NCBI RefSeq assembly: GCF_005780165.1
Contig: NZ_VAUV01000008.1
Location: forward strand, 186,001-250,000
Origin: Phragmitibacter flavus
GTDB taxonomy: Bacteria > Verrucomicrobiota > Verrucomicrobiia > Verrucomicrobiales > Verrucomicrobiaceae
Direction of reading: 5' to 3'
Length of the DNA: 64,000 nucleotides
The notes below the pieces were generated by a model. That model was not told the DNA's origin. It was given only the letters and a program-made list of their open reading frames with translations, and did no database searches. The first letter of the stretch is position 1. The number at the start of each line of letters is the position of its first letter. Positions 1 to 9,553 of the stretch are shown one piece after another. The position numbers and the translations under genes are program-made.

Positions 1-2
1 GT

Positions 3-74
3 CGTCTGATCCTCGAAATGGTCTTCATGACCGACCGGGCGCGTTGGGAGACAACAGAACCAAATCCTGATTGA
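3..74 (+). CDS. C-terminal end of an unidentified protein (5' cut by window edge)
   Basis: An open frame enters from the left edge and stops with TGA just before xseB. The last visible residues are MVFMTDRARWETTEPNPD. Only 23 codons can be seen, so I cannot name the family. In related operons xseB often follows xseA or precedes a polyprenyl synthase gene, but nothing in these residues identifies either. The frame lies 67 bases upstream of xseB on the same strand, so it may belong to the same operon. Confidence 0.4.
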   Translation, partial: RLILEMVFMTDRARWETTEPNPD

Positions 75-141
75 CCTCCCCGCTTCATTCCACTTGCGAG
101 CAGCCGCCAAGCAGGCATGGTAACCGGCTCGCGCCATCACC

Positions 142-498
142 ATGTCCGACCAAGAACGCCCTATCGAAGAACTCGGCTTTGAAGAAGCCATGGAGTCTCT
201 GGACACCCTCGTGTCCTCGCTCGAAAGCGGCCAGCTCCCCTTGGAAGAAATGGTCGGCGCTTATGAACGCGGCATGGCCCTGCTCCGGGTCTGCCGTTCC
301 CGCATCGACACGGCAAGACGCCGCGTCGAAGCCATCAACCTCAACCTCGAAGGCAAAACTCAAGCGACCCTCACCGAATTCGCGCCCATGGACACCCCGG
401 AAACAGCCTCCCCCGCTTCCCCGGCCTCTCCCAAACGCAGTTCAAAAAGCAAAGAGCCCGGCGACAAAGCCGGCTCCGGTGAAATCCGCCTCTTCTAG
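142..498 (+). CDS. xseB: Exodeoxyribonuclease VII small subunit
   Basis: The small subunit of exonuclease VII pairs with the large subunit XseA to degrade single-stranded DNA to oligonucleotides. The protein is 118 aa. Its first ~75 residues form the typical helical hairpin (GFEEAMESLDTLVSSLESG, then LPLEEMVGAYERG). The Ser/Pro/Lys-rich C-terminal tail is longer than in E. coli XseB (about 80 aa) and probably disordered. The ATG at 142 is chosen because the family motif begins only about ten residues later. It lies 29 bases before dxs, a common pairing. Confidence 0.93.
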   Translation: MSDQERPIEELGFEEAMESLDTLVSSLESGQLPLEEMVGAYERGMALLRVCRSRIDTARRRVEAINLNLEGKTQATLTEFAPMDTPETASPASPASPKRSSKSKEPGDKAGSGEIRLF

Positions 499-527
499 CT
501 CGTCCGATTGAAATAAATCCTACCACC

Positions 528-2420
528 ATGGCGGAACTTCCTCACATCCACTCACCAGCCGACCTCAAAGCTCTTCCCCAGGAACAGCTCGCTGACCTCG
601 CAGAAAAAATCCGGCAGGATCTCATCACCACCCTGGCGGAAACCGGCGGCCACCTCGGCCCCAACCTCGGCGTTGTCGAACTCAGCATTGCCCTCCATCG
701 CGTCTTCAACACCCCGAAAGACAAGTTCATCTTCGACGTCGCCCATCAGGCTTATGTCCACAAAATGCTCACCGGGCGCTGGGACAAAATCCACACCATC
801 CGCCAATACGAAGGCCTTAATGGCTTCTGCCTGCGCACCGAATCCGAACACGACTGCTACGGCGCAGGCCACGCCGGCACCGCCGTCTCCGCCGCTCTCG
901 GCATGGCCGTTGGGCGCGACCTCCGTGGCGCCGAAGACGAAAACGTCGTCTGCATCGCCGGCGACGCCGCCTTTACCTGCGGCCCCACCTTCGAAGCTCT
1001 CAACAACGTCGCCGCGCAGACCAAAAAGTTCATTTTGGTCCTCAACGACAACGAATGGTCCATCGACCGCAACGTCGGTGCCATTGCCAAATACCTCAAC
1101 CAGATCAACACCCACCCCACCTACGCCCACCTCCACCAGACCGCCGCCGGCCTGCTGGAAAAAATCGGAGGCAAAACCATCCGCCGCATCGCTGGCAAGG
1201 TTGAAGAAAGCGCCAAGGGTCTGTTGCTCACCACCAACTCCCAGCCAAGCCCCACCACCTCCGTCATCTTCGAAGAATTTGGCTTCCGCTACTACGGCCC
1301 CATCGACGGACACGACCTGCCGTTGCTGATCAAAACTTTTGAGTTCCTCAAAACTCAAAACCAGCCTGTCATCCTCCACATCATCACCGAAAAAGGCCGC
1401 GGCTACCGCCCTGCGCTTGATGATCCAGGCAAGTTCCACGGACTCGGCAAATACAACATCGAAACCGGCGAGACCCAGGCCACCGCCTCCCCCACCTACT
1501 CGCAAATCTACGCCCGCAGCGTCACCGATTTCGCCAAGGCCGATGAAAAAATCGTCGCCATCACCGCTGCCATGCCAGGCGGCACCGGCCTCAGCGTCTT
1601 CAAGAAGGAAATCCCCGAACGTTATTACGACGTCGGCATCGCCGAAGAACACGCGGCCCTGTTTGCCTGCGGCCTCGCCGTCCAGGGACTCAAACCTTTC
1701 CTCACCATCTACTCGACCTTCATGCAACGCGCCTATGACATGATCGTTCATGACATGGCGATTCAAAACCTCCCTGTCCGTCTCGCCATGGACCGCGGCG
1801 GTCTCTCCGGCGACGACGGCCCAACGCACCACGGCCTGTTTGACATCGGTTACCTCCGTCCCGTCCCCAACATCGTCCACATGCAGCCCAAGGACGAAGA
1901 CGAATTCGTCGACATGCTGTGGACCATGGCCAACTACGAAGCCGGCCCCATCGCCATCCGTTACCCACGTGGCAACGGACCCGGCGTCACTCCAAAAGAC
2001 AAACCCCAGCTCCTCGAAATCGGAAAAGCCGAAGTCGTCGAACCCGCCGGGGAAATCGCGCTTATCGGACTCGGCGACATGTTTGTCATGGCCCAGGAAA
2101 CCCGCGACCTTCTCGCCGCCCAAGGCATTCAGGCCGCGTTGATCAATCCGCGCTGGATCAAACCCCTCGACACCGCCGTCCTCGAACAATTTGCCGCCCA
2201 GTGCAAAGTCATCTGCACCTTTGAAGACCACGTGCTTCATAACGGCTTCGGATGCGGCGTCATCGAGCATCTGCACAGCGCCGGTTTCACCACTCCCATC
2301 GTGCGCATCGGCTGGCCCGACGAGTTCATCGAACACGGCACCATCCCCATCCTGCGCGCCAAACACGGCCTCACCGCCGAAAACGCCGTCGTCAAAATCC
2401 TCGCCGCCCTCGGCAGATAA
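528..2420 (+). CDS. dxs: 1-deoxy-D-xylulose-5-phosphate synthase
   Basis: DXS condenses pyruvate with glyceraldehyde 3-phosphate using thiamine diphosphate. It is the entry enzyme of the MEP isoprenoid pathway and also feeds thiamine and pyridoxal synthesis. The 630-aa length is normal. The N-terminal ThDP domain shows GHLGPNLGVVELSIALH and a GDAAFTCG...LNDNEWSID cofactor motif, in which the usual GDGA reads GDAA. The transketolase pyrimidine domain shows GIAEEHAALFACGLA and DRGGLSGDDGPTHHG, and a transketolase C-terminal domain follows. It sits in an operon with xseB. A hairpin follows the stop codon. Confidence 0.98.
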   Translation: MAELPHIHSPADLKALPQEQLADLAEKIRQDLITTLAETGGHLGPNLGVVELSIALHRVFNTPKDKFIFDVAHQAYVHKMLTGRWDKIHTIRQYEGLNGFCLRTESEHDCYGAGHAGTAVSAALGMAVGRDLRGAEDENVVCIAGDAAFTCGPTFEALNNVAAQTKKFILVLNDNEWSIDRNVGAIAKYLNQINTHPTYAHLHQTAAGLLEKIGGKTIRRIAGKVEESAKGLLLTTNSQPSPTTSVIFEEFGFRYYGPIDGHDLPLLIKTFEFLKTQNQPVILHIITEKGRGYRPALDDPGKFHGLGKYNIETGETQATASPTYSQIYARSVTDFAKADEKIVAITAAMPGGTGLSVFKKEIPERYYDVGIAEEHAALFACGLAVQGLKPFLTIYSTFMQRAYDMIVHDMAIQNLPVRLAMDRGGLSGDDGPTHHGLFDIGYLRPVPNIVHMQPKDEDEFVDMLWTMANYEAGPIAIRYPRGNGPGVTPKDKPQLLEIGKAEVVEPAGEIALIGLGDMFVMAQETRDLLAAQGIQAALINPRWIKPLDTAVLEQFAAQCKVICTFEDHVLHNGFGCGVIEHLHSAGFTTPIVRIGWPDEFIEHGTIPILRAKHGLTAENAVVKILAALGR

Positions 2421-2429
2421 ATCAAGGAG

Positions 2430-2455
2430 GAGGGACCTTCGTGTCCCTCTCATCT
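2430..2455 (+). terminator. Probable rho-independent terminator after dxs
   Basis: A 7-bp perfect stem (GAGGGAC / GTCCCTC at 2430-2436 and 2443-2449) with a CTTCGT loop lies ten bases after the dxs stop and is followed by TCATCTTTT. The T-run is interrupted, so it is a moderate terminator. It lies between the convergent dxs and the gene at 2511. Confidence 0.6.
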
Positions 2456-2510
2456 TTTCATCCATCCCCCTTGTGTGAGCTGGCAAATTCCCGGCTCACC
2501 CGATCCGCGC

Positions 2511-3299
2511 CTACTTGTCCTTCTTCCCAAAAGGCCAGAACCTGCGCTTTTTCTCTTCCTTCGGTGCCCCAGGGGCCTGCTGTGTCTGATTCTGAGTCTG
2601 GGCCGGAGCCATCTGAGTCTGCTGCATCTGCTGCTGCCGGTAGGCCTCCTCATACGCCTGCTGCTGAGTCGGCTGCACGTATCCTGAACTCGGCGACACA
2701 CTCATGATCTGCGGTTGTCCCCCCGGCTGAACCACCCCCGTCGGCTGCGGATTCCCTGGATTTAGCGCATTCACCGCATTCCCCGGCGTCACCCTTTCCG
2801 GTGCCCGTTTTCTCCCGGTAAAATCCAACGTCGCCACCTTCATGTTCGGTGCGTTCACCTTAAAATCATAAGCCAGCGGTCGCAGCTTTTGCCCCGCCGC
2901 ATCATATTGGTGAATCACCCGACGAAAAACTTCCCCGCTGGTGTTCACACAACGCTCCTCCTTCAAGCGCCCCAAGTCATCAAAACCAAACAGCACCTTC
3001 GCAATCAAATTGCCCGCGCCATCATGAATCACCCCCTGAATGGGGTCGCCATTGCGGTTCACCTGGAAAGTCTTTTTGCTGATCGGTGTGCCGCGCGAAT
3101 CAAAAGTCGTCTCCGTGATCTCCCCCTTGTTCATGTCCTTCACCGACTCCGTCTGTGTGCCATCATCATGCAACACCTTCTTCCCATGCTGAATCCCGGA
3201 ATAAAAAATACTCTGCGCCACTGCCACCTCGCCACCCAACAACCCGAGCAACATCAACCCCATGGCAAGCCTGAGCAAAAACGAACAATTAAACTTCAT
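2511..3299 (-). CDS. Secreted hypothetical protein with Gln/Pro-rich tail
   Basis: I do not recognise a named family. The 262-aa protein starts with a clear Sec signal peptide (hydrophobic stretch at residues ~9-28, cleavage expected near GEVAVAQS). The middle (about 30-160) is a polar region with short repeated-looking turns such as SKKTFQVNRNGDP and DGAGNLIAK, reminiscent of loosely periodic Rhs/YD-like or MORN-like strands. Residues 170-250 are low-complexity Gln/Pro/Gly, and the C-terminus is Lys-rich (KRRFWPFGKKDK). It is probably exported. It converges on dxs across the terminator. Confidence 0.75.
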   Translation of the reverse strand: MKFNCSFLLRLAMGLMLLGLLGGEVAVAQSIFYSGIQHGKKVLHDDGTQTESVKDMNKGEITETTFDSRGTPISKKTFQVNRNGDPIQGVIHDGAGNLIAKVLFGFDDLGRLKEERCVNTSGEVFRRVIHQYDAAGQKLRPLAYDFKVNAPNMKVATLDFTGRKRAPERVTPGNAVNALNPGNPQPTGVVQPGGQPQIMSVSPSSGYVQPTQQQAYEEAYRQQQMQQTQMAPAQTQNQTQQAPGAPKEEKKRRFWPFGKKDK

Positions 3300-3352
3300 T
3301 GATTGAGGCTACCACAAACCCCAAAACCCAGCAAGACCCTCTGTTTTCGCCC

Positions 3353-4672
3353 TCATCCTTCATCCTTCATCCTTTCAGAAAGCCATATCAGTGCCGATTC
3401 ACGGTCGTTCAAAACCCCCTCCAGTTGCAAAGTCTGCACCCCCAACAATAGCTCCCCGATCCTCGGACCCGGCACCACCCCCATCGCCAGCAAATCATGA
3501 CCCGTCACCAGCGGCGGCGGAATCAGCGGTTTCGTCTCCGCTTCATAACCCGCCCGCTTCTCCTTCAACAACTCATAATTGTCCAGCATCCCGTTGCTCG
3601 ACAGACAATCCACCCGGTGCAGCTCCAGCTCGTCCTCAAAATAGGGACGCGCCATGAACCGCTTCAAGGTCGACTCGCGCATGTGCGGCACATCCTTGAA
3701 TCCCATGTGATTCGCCACCGCCTCCACCGTCGGATCCACCACCTGATTTGGAAACTTCAAACGCCGCAAAATCTTTCCCGCCTTGATCGCCCCCAAACGA
3801 TCATGCCCGTTGAAACGAATCCGACCCGTCTCATCCACCGTAAAAGTCTCCGGCTTCGAAATATCATGAAGCAGCACCGACCACACCAGCGGCAACGACA
3901 CCTCATCCCCCAGCAGCTCCAGCATCTTGCGCGTGTGCACAAACACATCCCCTTCCGGATGAAACTGCGGCGGCTGCTCGCAACCCTGCAACTCCATCAC
4001 CTCCGGCATCACCGCCTTCATCAATCCGCTTTCCACCAGCAAATCAAATCCTCGCACCCGGTTCCGATCCAAAAAGATCTTGTTCAACTCATCGCGAATC
4101 CGCTCCGCGCTCACCGACACCACCTCACCCGCCAGTTCCTTCAAAGCCTCCCAAGTCCCCGTCTCCACCGGAAACCCCAACACCGTCGCAAACCTCACCG
4201 CCCGCAACAAACGCAAACGGTCCTCCTGGAACCTCGACCGCGCATCGCCAATCGCCCTCAACACCCGCGCCTCCAGATCCACCCGACCTCCCACAAAATC
4301 CAGAACCTCGTCCTTCAGCGGATCATAAAACAACCCGTTCACCGTGAAATCCCGACGCTTCGCATCCTCCTCCGCACTGGTAAACACCACCGAATCCGGC
4401 CTCCTGCCATCCGAATAATCGCCATCCTGACGAAACGTCGCCACCTCGAAATTTTCTCCATCGCGATGCACCACGATCACCCCAAAATGTGCCCCCACCG
4501 CATGCGACCCGGGAAACAACCCCATCACCTGCTCCGGCCGCGCACTCGTCGCGATGTCAAAATCCTTCGGCTCCTTGTCCAACAACATGTCACGCACACA
4601 GCCACCCGCAAACACCGCCTCATGTCCGGCCGCGCGCAACTGTTTGACTAGACTGGTCGCAATCTCTCGCAT
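3353..4672 (-). CDS. CCA tRNA nucleotidyltransferase / poly(A) polymerase family protein
   Basis: Class II nucleotidyltransferase that adds or repairs the 3' CCA end of tRNA, or a poly(A)-adding relative. The head domain shows GGCVRD followed by DFDIAT, which carries the metal-binding aspartates, then RRDFTVNGLFYDP and the EDRLRLLRAVRFA motif of the neck. An HD-like region (SVLLHDISKPET) follows at about residue 250. The frame is open to a TTG at 4711, but the ATG at 4672 begins right before the family's first helix and is preferred. The last codons lie in an AAGGATG-like heptamer repeat. Confidence 0.93.
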   Translation of the reverse strand: MREIATSLVKQLRAAGHEAVFAGGCVRDMLLDKEPKDFDIATSARPEQVMGLFPGSHAVGAHFGVIVVHRDGENFEVATFRQDGDYSDGRRPDSVVFTSAEEDAKRRDFTVNGLFYDPLKDEVLDFVGGRVDLEARVLRAIGDARSRFQEDRLRLLRAVRFATVLGFPVETGTWEALKELAGEVVSVSAERIRDELNKIFLDRNRVRGFDLLVESGLMKAVMPEVMELQGCEQPPQFHPEGDVFVHTRKMLELLGDEVSLPLVWSVLLHDISKPETFTVDETGRIRFNGHDRLGAIKAGKILRRLKFPNQVVDPTVEAVANHMGFKDVPHMRESTLKRFMARPYFEDELELHRVDCLSSNGMLDNYELLKEKRAGYEAETKPLIPPPLVTGHDLLAMGVVPGPRIGELLLGVQTLQLEGVLNDRESALIWLSERMKDEG

Positions 4673-4742
4673 CAAAAAAGACTTTTTGTTCACTACCCCG
4701 GATTCGGCCAATCATTACCGACTCTCGTTAATTTTTTCAAAC

Positions 4743-5456
4743 CTACCTTCTTGATCGCGATCTCGGCTTGTTGATCTGCGGCAGCTGAATTCCCAGTTCC
4801 GAAGCAAACACCACCGGCGGCGGCGTGGCATTGTTGTAGTCCGCATCATCAAAATGCCACCACTCCGTGTCCAGCATCGTGAACCCCGCCGTCAGCATCG
4901 CCTGTTGCAAGGCACTCAGGTTGCGTCGCACTTCTGGATCACTCCCCGAATACAAATAATACGAAAGCGGTCCCCCTTCATCAAACCCCGTCGGCATCTT
5001 CACCTCCCGACCTTTCAAATCCGTCAACGTCAAGTCCACGGCCGTGCCCGAGCAATGCCTCGACCACACAATCGACGGATCAGCAAACATCCCTGTCCGG
5101 CCCCCATGCTCAAACAAACTCACCTGAACTTCCGGCGGACGCCACGCGTCCCAGATCTTCAATCGATAACCCTGAGGCCGCAAAATGTCCGCCGCCACCG
5201 CCAGCTTGCGCGCCGTCGTCACATGCAGAACACACGGCAAATGCACCGGATACAGCCCCTGATAGGTCACGTTCTCTTTGGTGATGTATCGCATGTCGAC
5301 CACCGCATCCGGCACCAGCTGAGTCACCCCCACCAACGCCCGTTGCGCCGCCCGCATGTTCACATCCCCGGGCACAAAACCCTTCCTGGCCGCAGGATCA
5401 CCTGCACACTGACAGAGAAACAACCCTGAAATAACCACACAAAGCCAACGCATCAT
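4743..5456 (-). CDS. D-alanyl-D-alanine dipeptidase (VanX family)
   Basis: Zinc dipeptidase that hydrolyses D-Ala-D-Ala. In a non-resistance context this serves peptidoglycan recycling. The 237-aa protein has the two metal-binding signatures: SRHCSGTAVDLTL (Ser-x-His...Asp) and EWWHFDD (Glu...Trp-His). The N-terminus is hydrophobic and ends in a Cys (FLCQCAGD), so it may be a lipoprotein, although the lipobox is atypical. No vanRS or vanHA genes are nearby, which argues against glycopeptide resistance. It is transcribed divergently from the prepilin peptidase gene. Confidence 0.92.
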   Translation of the reverse strand: MMRWLCVVISGLFLCQCAGDPAARKGFVPGDVNMRAAQRALVGVTQLVPDAVVDMRYITKENVTYQGLYPVHLPCVLHVTTARKLAVAADILRPQGYRLKIWDAWRPPEVQVSLFEHGGRTGMFADPSIVWSRHCSGTAVDLTLTDLKGREVKMPTGFDEGGPLSYYLYSGSDPEVRRNLSALQQAMLTAGFTMLDTEWWHFDDADYNNATPPPVVFASELGIQLPQINKPRSRSRR

Positions 5457-5538
5457 CCTTCAATTAATAAAATTAAGTTTTCCCCTACAACCACACGCAG
5501 GCTAACATTGCCAGCACTTTTTCACCACCGACCCGCCC

Positions 5539-6699
5539 ATGCCGTCCACCCAGCTCATCGAGTTCCTCCTGCACAGCATTCTCTTCGTGCTCGGTGCCAA
5601 CATCGGCTCCTTCCTCAATGTCGTCATCTACCGGCTCCCCCTCGGCATCTCCCTCAGCAATCCCAAGCGCTCCTTCTGCCCCCACTGCAAAACCCAGATC
5701 CCCATTTATCGCAACATCCCCCTCTTCACCTGGCTCTTCCAACGCGGCAAATGCGCCGCCTGCAAAGCCCCCATCCCCTTCCGATATTTCTTCGTCGAAC
5801 TGCTCACCGCCGTCCTGTTTTATCTGATCTTCCTCAAATTCCGCGGCCACTGGGACGACATCACCGGCTGGGGCGACCTCGTCCTCATTTATTGGATCTT
5901 CACGGCCCTGCTCATCGCCGGCACCTTCATCGACATCGATTATTTTATTCTCCCCCATGAAATCACCCTGGGTGGACTCGCCGTCGGTCTCCTCGGCAGC
6001 TACCTTATCCCCGAGATGATGGGCGAAGTCGAACGCGGACGCGCCATCCTCCTTTCTTTTGTCAGCGCCTGCATTGGCCTCGGACTGCTCTGGACCGTTG
6101 TCGAACTCGGCAAACTCGCCTTCGGCCGACTCAAACAAAAGTTCGACCAACCCGAGTCCTGGACCATTCACCAACCCGACGAAACCCAGCCCCCCATCTT
6201 CAAAATCGCCGGCGACGAACTCAGCTGGGCCGACATCTACACCCGACCCAGCGACCGGCTCATCATCACCGGCCCCGCGATCACCATCAACGACGAAACT
6301 TTCACCACTGCGAATGCGAAAGCCGAAATCACCGTCGACAAAATCAAACTCCATCTCTCTTCCGGTGAATCCAAAACCTTCTCACTCGAAACCGTCACCA
6401 AACTCGAAGGCAAGGCCACTGACATCGTCATCCCGAGAGAAGCCATGGGATTCGGCGACGTCCTCCTCATCGCCATGATCGGCTCCTTCCTTGGATGGCA
6501 GGCCGTTTTTTTCACGATTGTCGCCGCGTCCTTCCTTGGCAGTCTCCTCGCCATCCTCCCGCGCTTGATCGGCAAAACCGAATGGACCGCCAAAATCCCC
6601 TTCGGCCCCTACCTCGCCGGCGGAGCCATGATCTGGCTATTCTCCGGCCCGCAATTGGTGGACTGGTATCTCACCAAGACAGGGTTTAGGGATTGGTAG
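5539..6699 (+). CDS. pilD: Prepilin peptidase / N-methyltransferase (A24 family) with internal insertion
   Basis: Bifunctional inner-membrane enzyme that cleaves type IV prepilin or type II pseudopilin leaders and N-methylates the new N-terminus. The N-terminal region has GANIGSFLNVVIYRLP and the zinc cysteines C47/C50 and C72/C75. One catalytic Asp is in GTFIDIDYFILPHE and the other in AMGFGDVLL. About 110 mostly soluble residues (roughly 185-295) are inserted between these membrane segments, so the protein is 386 aa where typical PilD is ~280. No pilus genes are adjacent. Confidence 0.93.
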   Translation: MPSTQLIEFLLHSILFVLGANIGSFLNVVIYRLPLGISLSNPKRSFCPHCKTQIPIYRNIPLFTWLFQRGKCAACKAPIPFRYFFVELLTAVLFYLIFLKFRGHWDDITGWGDLVLIYWIFTALLIAGTFIDIDYFILPHEITLGGLAVGLLGSYLIPEMMGEVERGRAILLSFVSACIGLGLLWTVVELGKLAFGRLKQKFDQPESWTIHQPDETQPPIFKIAGDELSWADIYTRPSDRLIITGPAITINDETFTTANAKAEITVDKIKLHLSSGESKTFSLETVTKLEGKATDIVIPREAMGFGDVLLIAMIGSFLGWQAVFFTIVAASFLGSLLAILPRLIGKTEWTAKIPFGPYLAGGAMIWLFSGPQLVDWYLTKTGFRDW

Positions 6700-6853
6700 G
6701 AATAGGAGCGGGCAACTGCCAACTAGATAAGCTTTACCCAACAAAGCTATCAGCCAGCGCGCGCGGCAACCAAGTAAAATGTGTGAGAACGAGATCCAAA
6801 AATATTGGAGCTTGAAACTCTATCCGCCACCGCCATCGGATCTCCGATTACAA

Positions 6854-7534
6854 CTATCTTTTCCGCCTCAGAAAGAATGTTATGCAGCTAAAGCCGAACA
6901 AAATCATGCGAGATGGCTCCGGAACGGCTGTAAAGTTATAAACTAGGGTTATATCGTCTATGCGCCAATTCGTGGTGCTGGACGTCGCGGTCGCATTGTC
7001 TCCCAGTAAAGAAAACACAAAGGTGGTGCCCGCCGAACTAGTGAAATCGGCAGGATTAATCAAACTCCACTCACTGTTTCTGTTTAATGCTCCTGATGCC
7101 AATGAAGTCGAAGCGCCTCCATCGACAGAGACAGACAAAACCCAATCTTGAGGTCCAGTGCCCGTCACCCGGGAACCAAAAGTAATATCGGTGAATGTTA
7201 ACTGTCCACCATTCTGGGCCGTCAATGTCCACGTCAGCAATCCATCAATCGTGTCTCTAGTATTTAGGCCCGCGTTCATTTCACCTGATGCCCCTGTATA
7301 CGTTCCCGTGCCAGTGCTGGGTGATGTGGTGTTGATAGCCGTGAAACCCGAAAGGGTCCCACCTGCCACCTCTGCGGAGTTAATCGTTGTTGGATTCGCA
7401 TTGGAAACGGCAGTTCCCATGTTCCAGTAGATCGTCGCAGCCTCCATTTGAATAGTTGCCAGCAATAACAGGGCAGACACCAGTCCGCCCATTGCACGCA
7501 AATGCCTCAAACTCGCAGATGATAATGGTGACAT
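6854..7534 (-). CDS. PEP-CTERM sorting-domain exported protein
   Basis: The 226-aa protein starts with a signal peptide (residues ~15-32, ending near MEAATIYW). A Thr/Ser/Gly-rich beta-type domain follows (TGTGTYTGASGEMN, FVFSLLGDNATA). The C-terminus is a textbook PEP-CTERM anchor: VPEPS, a hydrophobic helix, then RRKR. Such proteins are processed by an exosortase and linked to the outer surface or exopolysaccharide matrix. The exact function is unknown. Flanking stretches of about 150 and 195 bases contain nothing else recognisable. Confidence 0.88.
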   Translation of the reverse strand: MSPLSSASLRHLRAMGGLVSALLLLATIQMEAATIYWNMGTAVSNANPTTINSAEVAGGTLSGFTAINTTSPSTGTGTYTGASGEMNAGLNTRDTIDGLLTWTLTAQNGGQLTFTDITFGSRVTGTGPQDWVLSVSVDGGASTSLASGALNRNSEWSLINPADFTSSAGTTFVFSLLGDNATATSSTTNWRIDDITLVYNFTAVPEPSRMILFGFSCITFFLRRKR

Positions 7535-7729
7535 AAGATTTGTTAGACGGTTAAGGACTCAGAGAATAATGATTCCGTCGGGCCAAGGCTCAATATTGCT
7601 CGTGTGAACAATATGACATTTAGCACTCGTTCTCACCCCGCTAACTGTTCGCACGATCAATGCCAGTTCGCCCCGGTGATCTCGCATGACCACAAGATAC
7701 CATCATCCAACCCTCCAAATTCCGTTCGC

Positions 7730-8314
7730 TCACCCCTGCGGAACGCCCAAAATCGCCAGCGCCCCCACGGGCACCGTTGGCCGCAATGGGATCGGCTGGT
7801 TCATCGGGGCGGTCACTTGATGGATCTCGCTCTCATCCGGTTTCCACACCTCCCAGTCCGGCGGCACCCCGGGGACTTCCTCAAAAAATCGGCGACGCAC
7901 GTCCTTGGTCTGCTGACTCAGCAGTTCATGCATCCCCGCCTGACAAGTGAAACAGATCAGCAAACTGTCCAAAACCTCGTTGCGCTCGCAAAGCGCCGTG
8001 GTGGTAAAGTCCTGATTGGCGATTCCCGGCCGCCCGCTTCCACAAAACGCACACTCTTCCGTGCCTTTCGAACCATCGCGCATGTGCTGCTCCTGATGAT
8101 TCAACAAATTTCCCTTCGACTCCTCTGAAAACTCCGCCAGCAAAGCATCACGGCACACGGCACAAAACGCATATTCAAAAATGCACTCCCCCGCACGCCA
8201 GGCTTTGTTGATCTGATAAGGCTGACCCTCAATCAACGACGCCGAGCAACGCGAACACTCCTGAAAAGGTCCGTCGTGCTCGATGCTGTAAAATTCCTCT
8301 TCCATCCAGTCCAT
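7730..8314 (-). CDS. Hypothetical protein with several Cys-X2-Cys pairs
   Basis: I do not recognise the family. The 194-aa soluble protein has four cysteine pairs that could form two zinc sites: CSRCSA and CAVCRD in the first half, CAFCGSG and CFTCQAG in the second. The C-terminus is Pro-rich (PIPLRPTVPVGALA). There is no signal peptide or membrane segment. It starts with ATG at 8314. It lies upstream of nothing functionally obvious and downstream of the iron-binding protein gene on the same strand, with about 110 bases between. Confidence 0.75.
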   Translation of the reverse strand: MDWMEEEFYSIEHDGPFQECSRCSASLIEGQPYQINKAWRAGECIFEYAFCAVCRDALLAEFSEESKGNLLNHQEQHMRDGSKGTEECAFCGSGRPGIANQDFTTTALCERNEVLDSLLICFTCQAGMHELLSQQTKDVRRRFFEEVPGVPPDWEVWKPDESEIHQVTAPMNQPIPLRPTVPVGALAILGVPQG

Positions 8315-8421
8315 TTAAAAACAAAAACGAAAAGGCAGAAAGCGGAAAATCGCCTTCTGCCCTTTTGACCTGTGCGATGAACACTATTTCATCACAATTC
8401 CCGACCGCTGCCGCCCTTTCC

Positions 8422-9465
8422 TTACTTCCAACCCGCGCGATCAAACACCCGCACGGCGGCTTCCTGATTTTCGCCAAGTTTCGGGAACGTCTCCAGGTCC
8501 ATCTTGAATTTGCCCCACGCCTCATGCGTTGGGCTCAGGGAAACATCCAGGTTCACCGGAAACTCATGGGAACCATTGGCGATCATTTTCTGCACTTCGG
8601 GCGTGGTCAAAAACTCCAGATACTTGGTCGCGTTCTCCACATTTTTGGCATGCTTGGCCAATCCCGCACCGCCGATGTTGCACTGCGCTCCGCGTCCGTC
8701 CTGATTCGGAAACAACACCACCACCTTGCTCGCCGCCTCGCGATCCGCGGCATCTTCTGAATTCGCCAGCAAACCCAGATAATACGTGTTCGAAACACAA
8801 ACATCCGCCAGCCCTGATGCCACGCCCTTGATCTGATCCCGATCCCCGCCCTGCGGTGCGCGCGCCATGTTCCCCACCACCGCCTTCGCCCAGGCCTCCG
8901 CCTTCTCCTCACCATTCGCCGCAATCAACGATGCCAGTAGTGACTGGTTGTAGCTGTTTCCCGAAGACCTCACCAACACACGACCACGCCATTTTGGATC
9001 AGCCAGATCCTCATAATTTTTGATCTCCCCCGCCTGCACCCGATCCTTCGCATACATGATCACCCGCGCCCGCACCGTGTAGGCATACCACTGCTTGTCT
9101 GCATCCCGCAGCCCCTCGGGCACCCGGTCGTCCAGCAGCTTCGAATCCATCGACTTCAACAGCCCCGCCTCCTTGGCCCGCTGCAAACGCCCCACGTCCA
9201 CCGTCACCAGCAAATCTGCCGGACTGCTTTCACCCTCCGACTTCAACCGCTCAATCAACTGGTCGGCCTCCGCGTTCACCACCTTCACCGCAATGCCCGT
9301 TTGCTCCGTGAACAGCTGGTTGATCGCCTCATCCACCTTGTAATGACGGTGCGAATAAACATTCAACTCCGAAGCATCAACCGACCCGATCCCAACCGCC
9401 ATCAAACCGGCCCCCATCAGCAAACCACCCATCTTGGAAACTTTGTTGCGAATAAATCTCATCAT
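8422..9465 (-). CDS. Fe(3+) ABC transporter substrate-binding protein
   Basis: Periplasmic ferric-iron binding protein of the FutA/AfuA/FbpA type (347 aa). A signal peptide covers residues ~1-31 (to VDASELNVYS). The LNVYSHRHYKVDEAI opening, a central ITxADxxR-like strand (DLLVTVDVGRLQRAKEAG) and an AYTVRARVIMYAKDRV segment are characteristic. The stretch VSNTYYLG carries the paired tyrosines that ligate iron. A Shine-Dalgarno-like AAGGTGA precedes the tandem ATGs. No permease or ATPase gene is beside it, so it must work with a transporter encoded elsewhere. Confidence 0.93.
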   Translation of the reverse strand: MMRFIRNKVSKMGGLLMGAGLMAVGIGSVDASELNVYSHRHYKVDEAINQLFTEQTGIAVKVVNAEADQLIERLKSEGESSPADLLVTVDVGRLQRAKEAGLLKSMDSKLLDDRVPEGLRDADKQWYAYTVRARVIMYAKDRVQAGEIKNYEDLADPKWRGRVLVRSSGNSYNQSLLASLIAANGEEKAEAWAKAVVGNMARAPQGGDRDQIKGVASGLADVCVSNTYYLGLLANSEDAADREAASKVVVLFPNQDGRGAQCNIGGAGLAKHAKNVENATKYLEFLTTPEVQKMIANGSHEFPVNLDVSLSPTHEAWGKFKMDLETFPKLGENQEAAVRVFDRAGWK

Positions 9466-9553
9466 TCACCTTTATCCAATCTCACTGCCATAATCAAGAA
9501 AATTCCATCCTTGAAATTTATCCCTGCACGTGGCTCGTAACTGTCCACTGCCC

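Noticed and set aside
552-2486. Very long open frame on the - strand opposite dxs
   Set aside because: It mirrors the high-GC codon pattern of dxs on the other strand, has low-complexity Gly/Asp/Val-rich sequence, and no recognisable motifs. Similar shadows occur opposite the genes at 9554, 28177 and 32735-34501.
4743-5456. Vancomycin-resistance locus
   Set aside because: Only the VanX-like dipeptidase is present. There are no vanH, vanA, vanR or vanS genes beside it.
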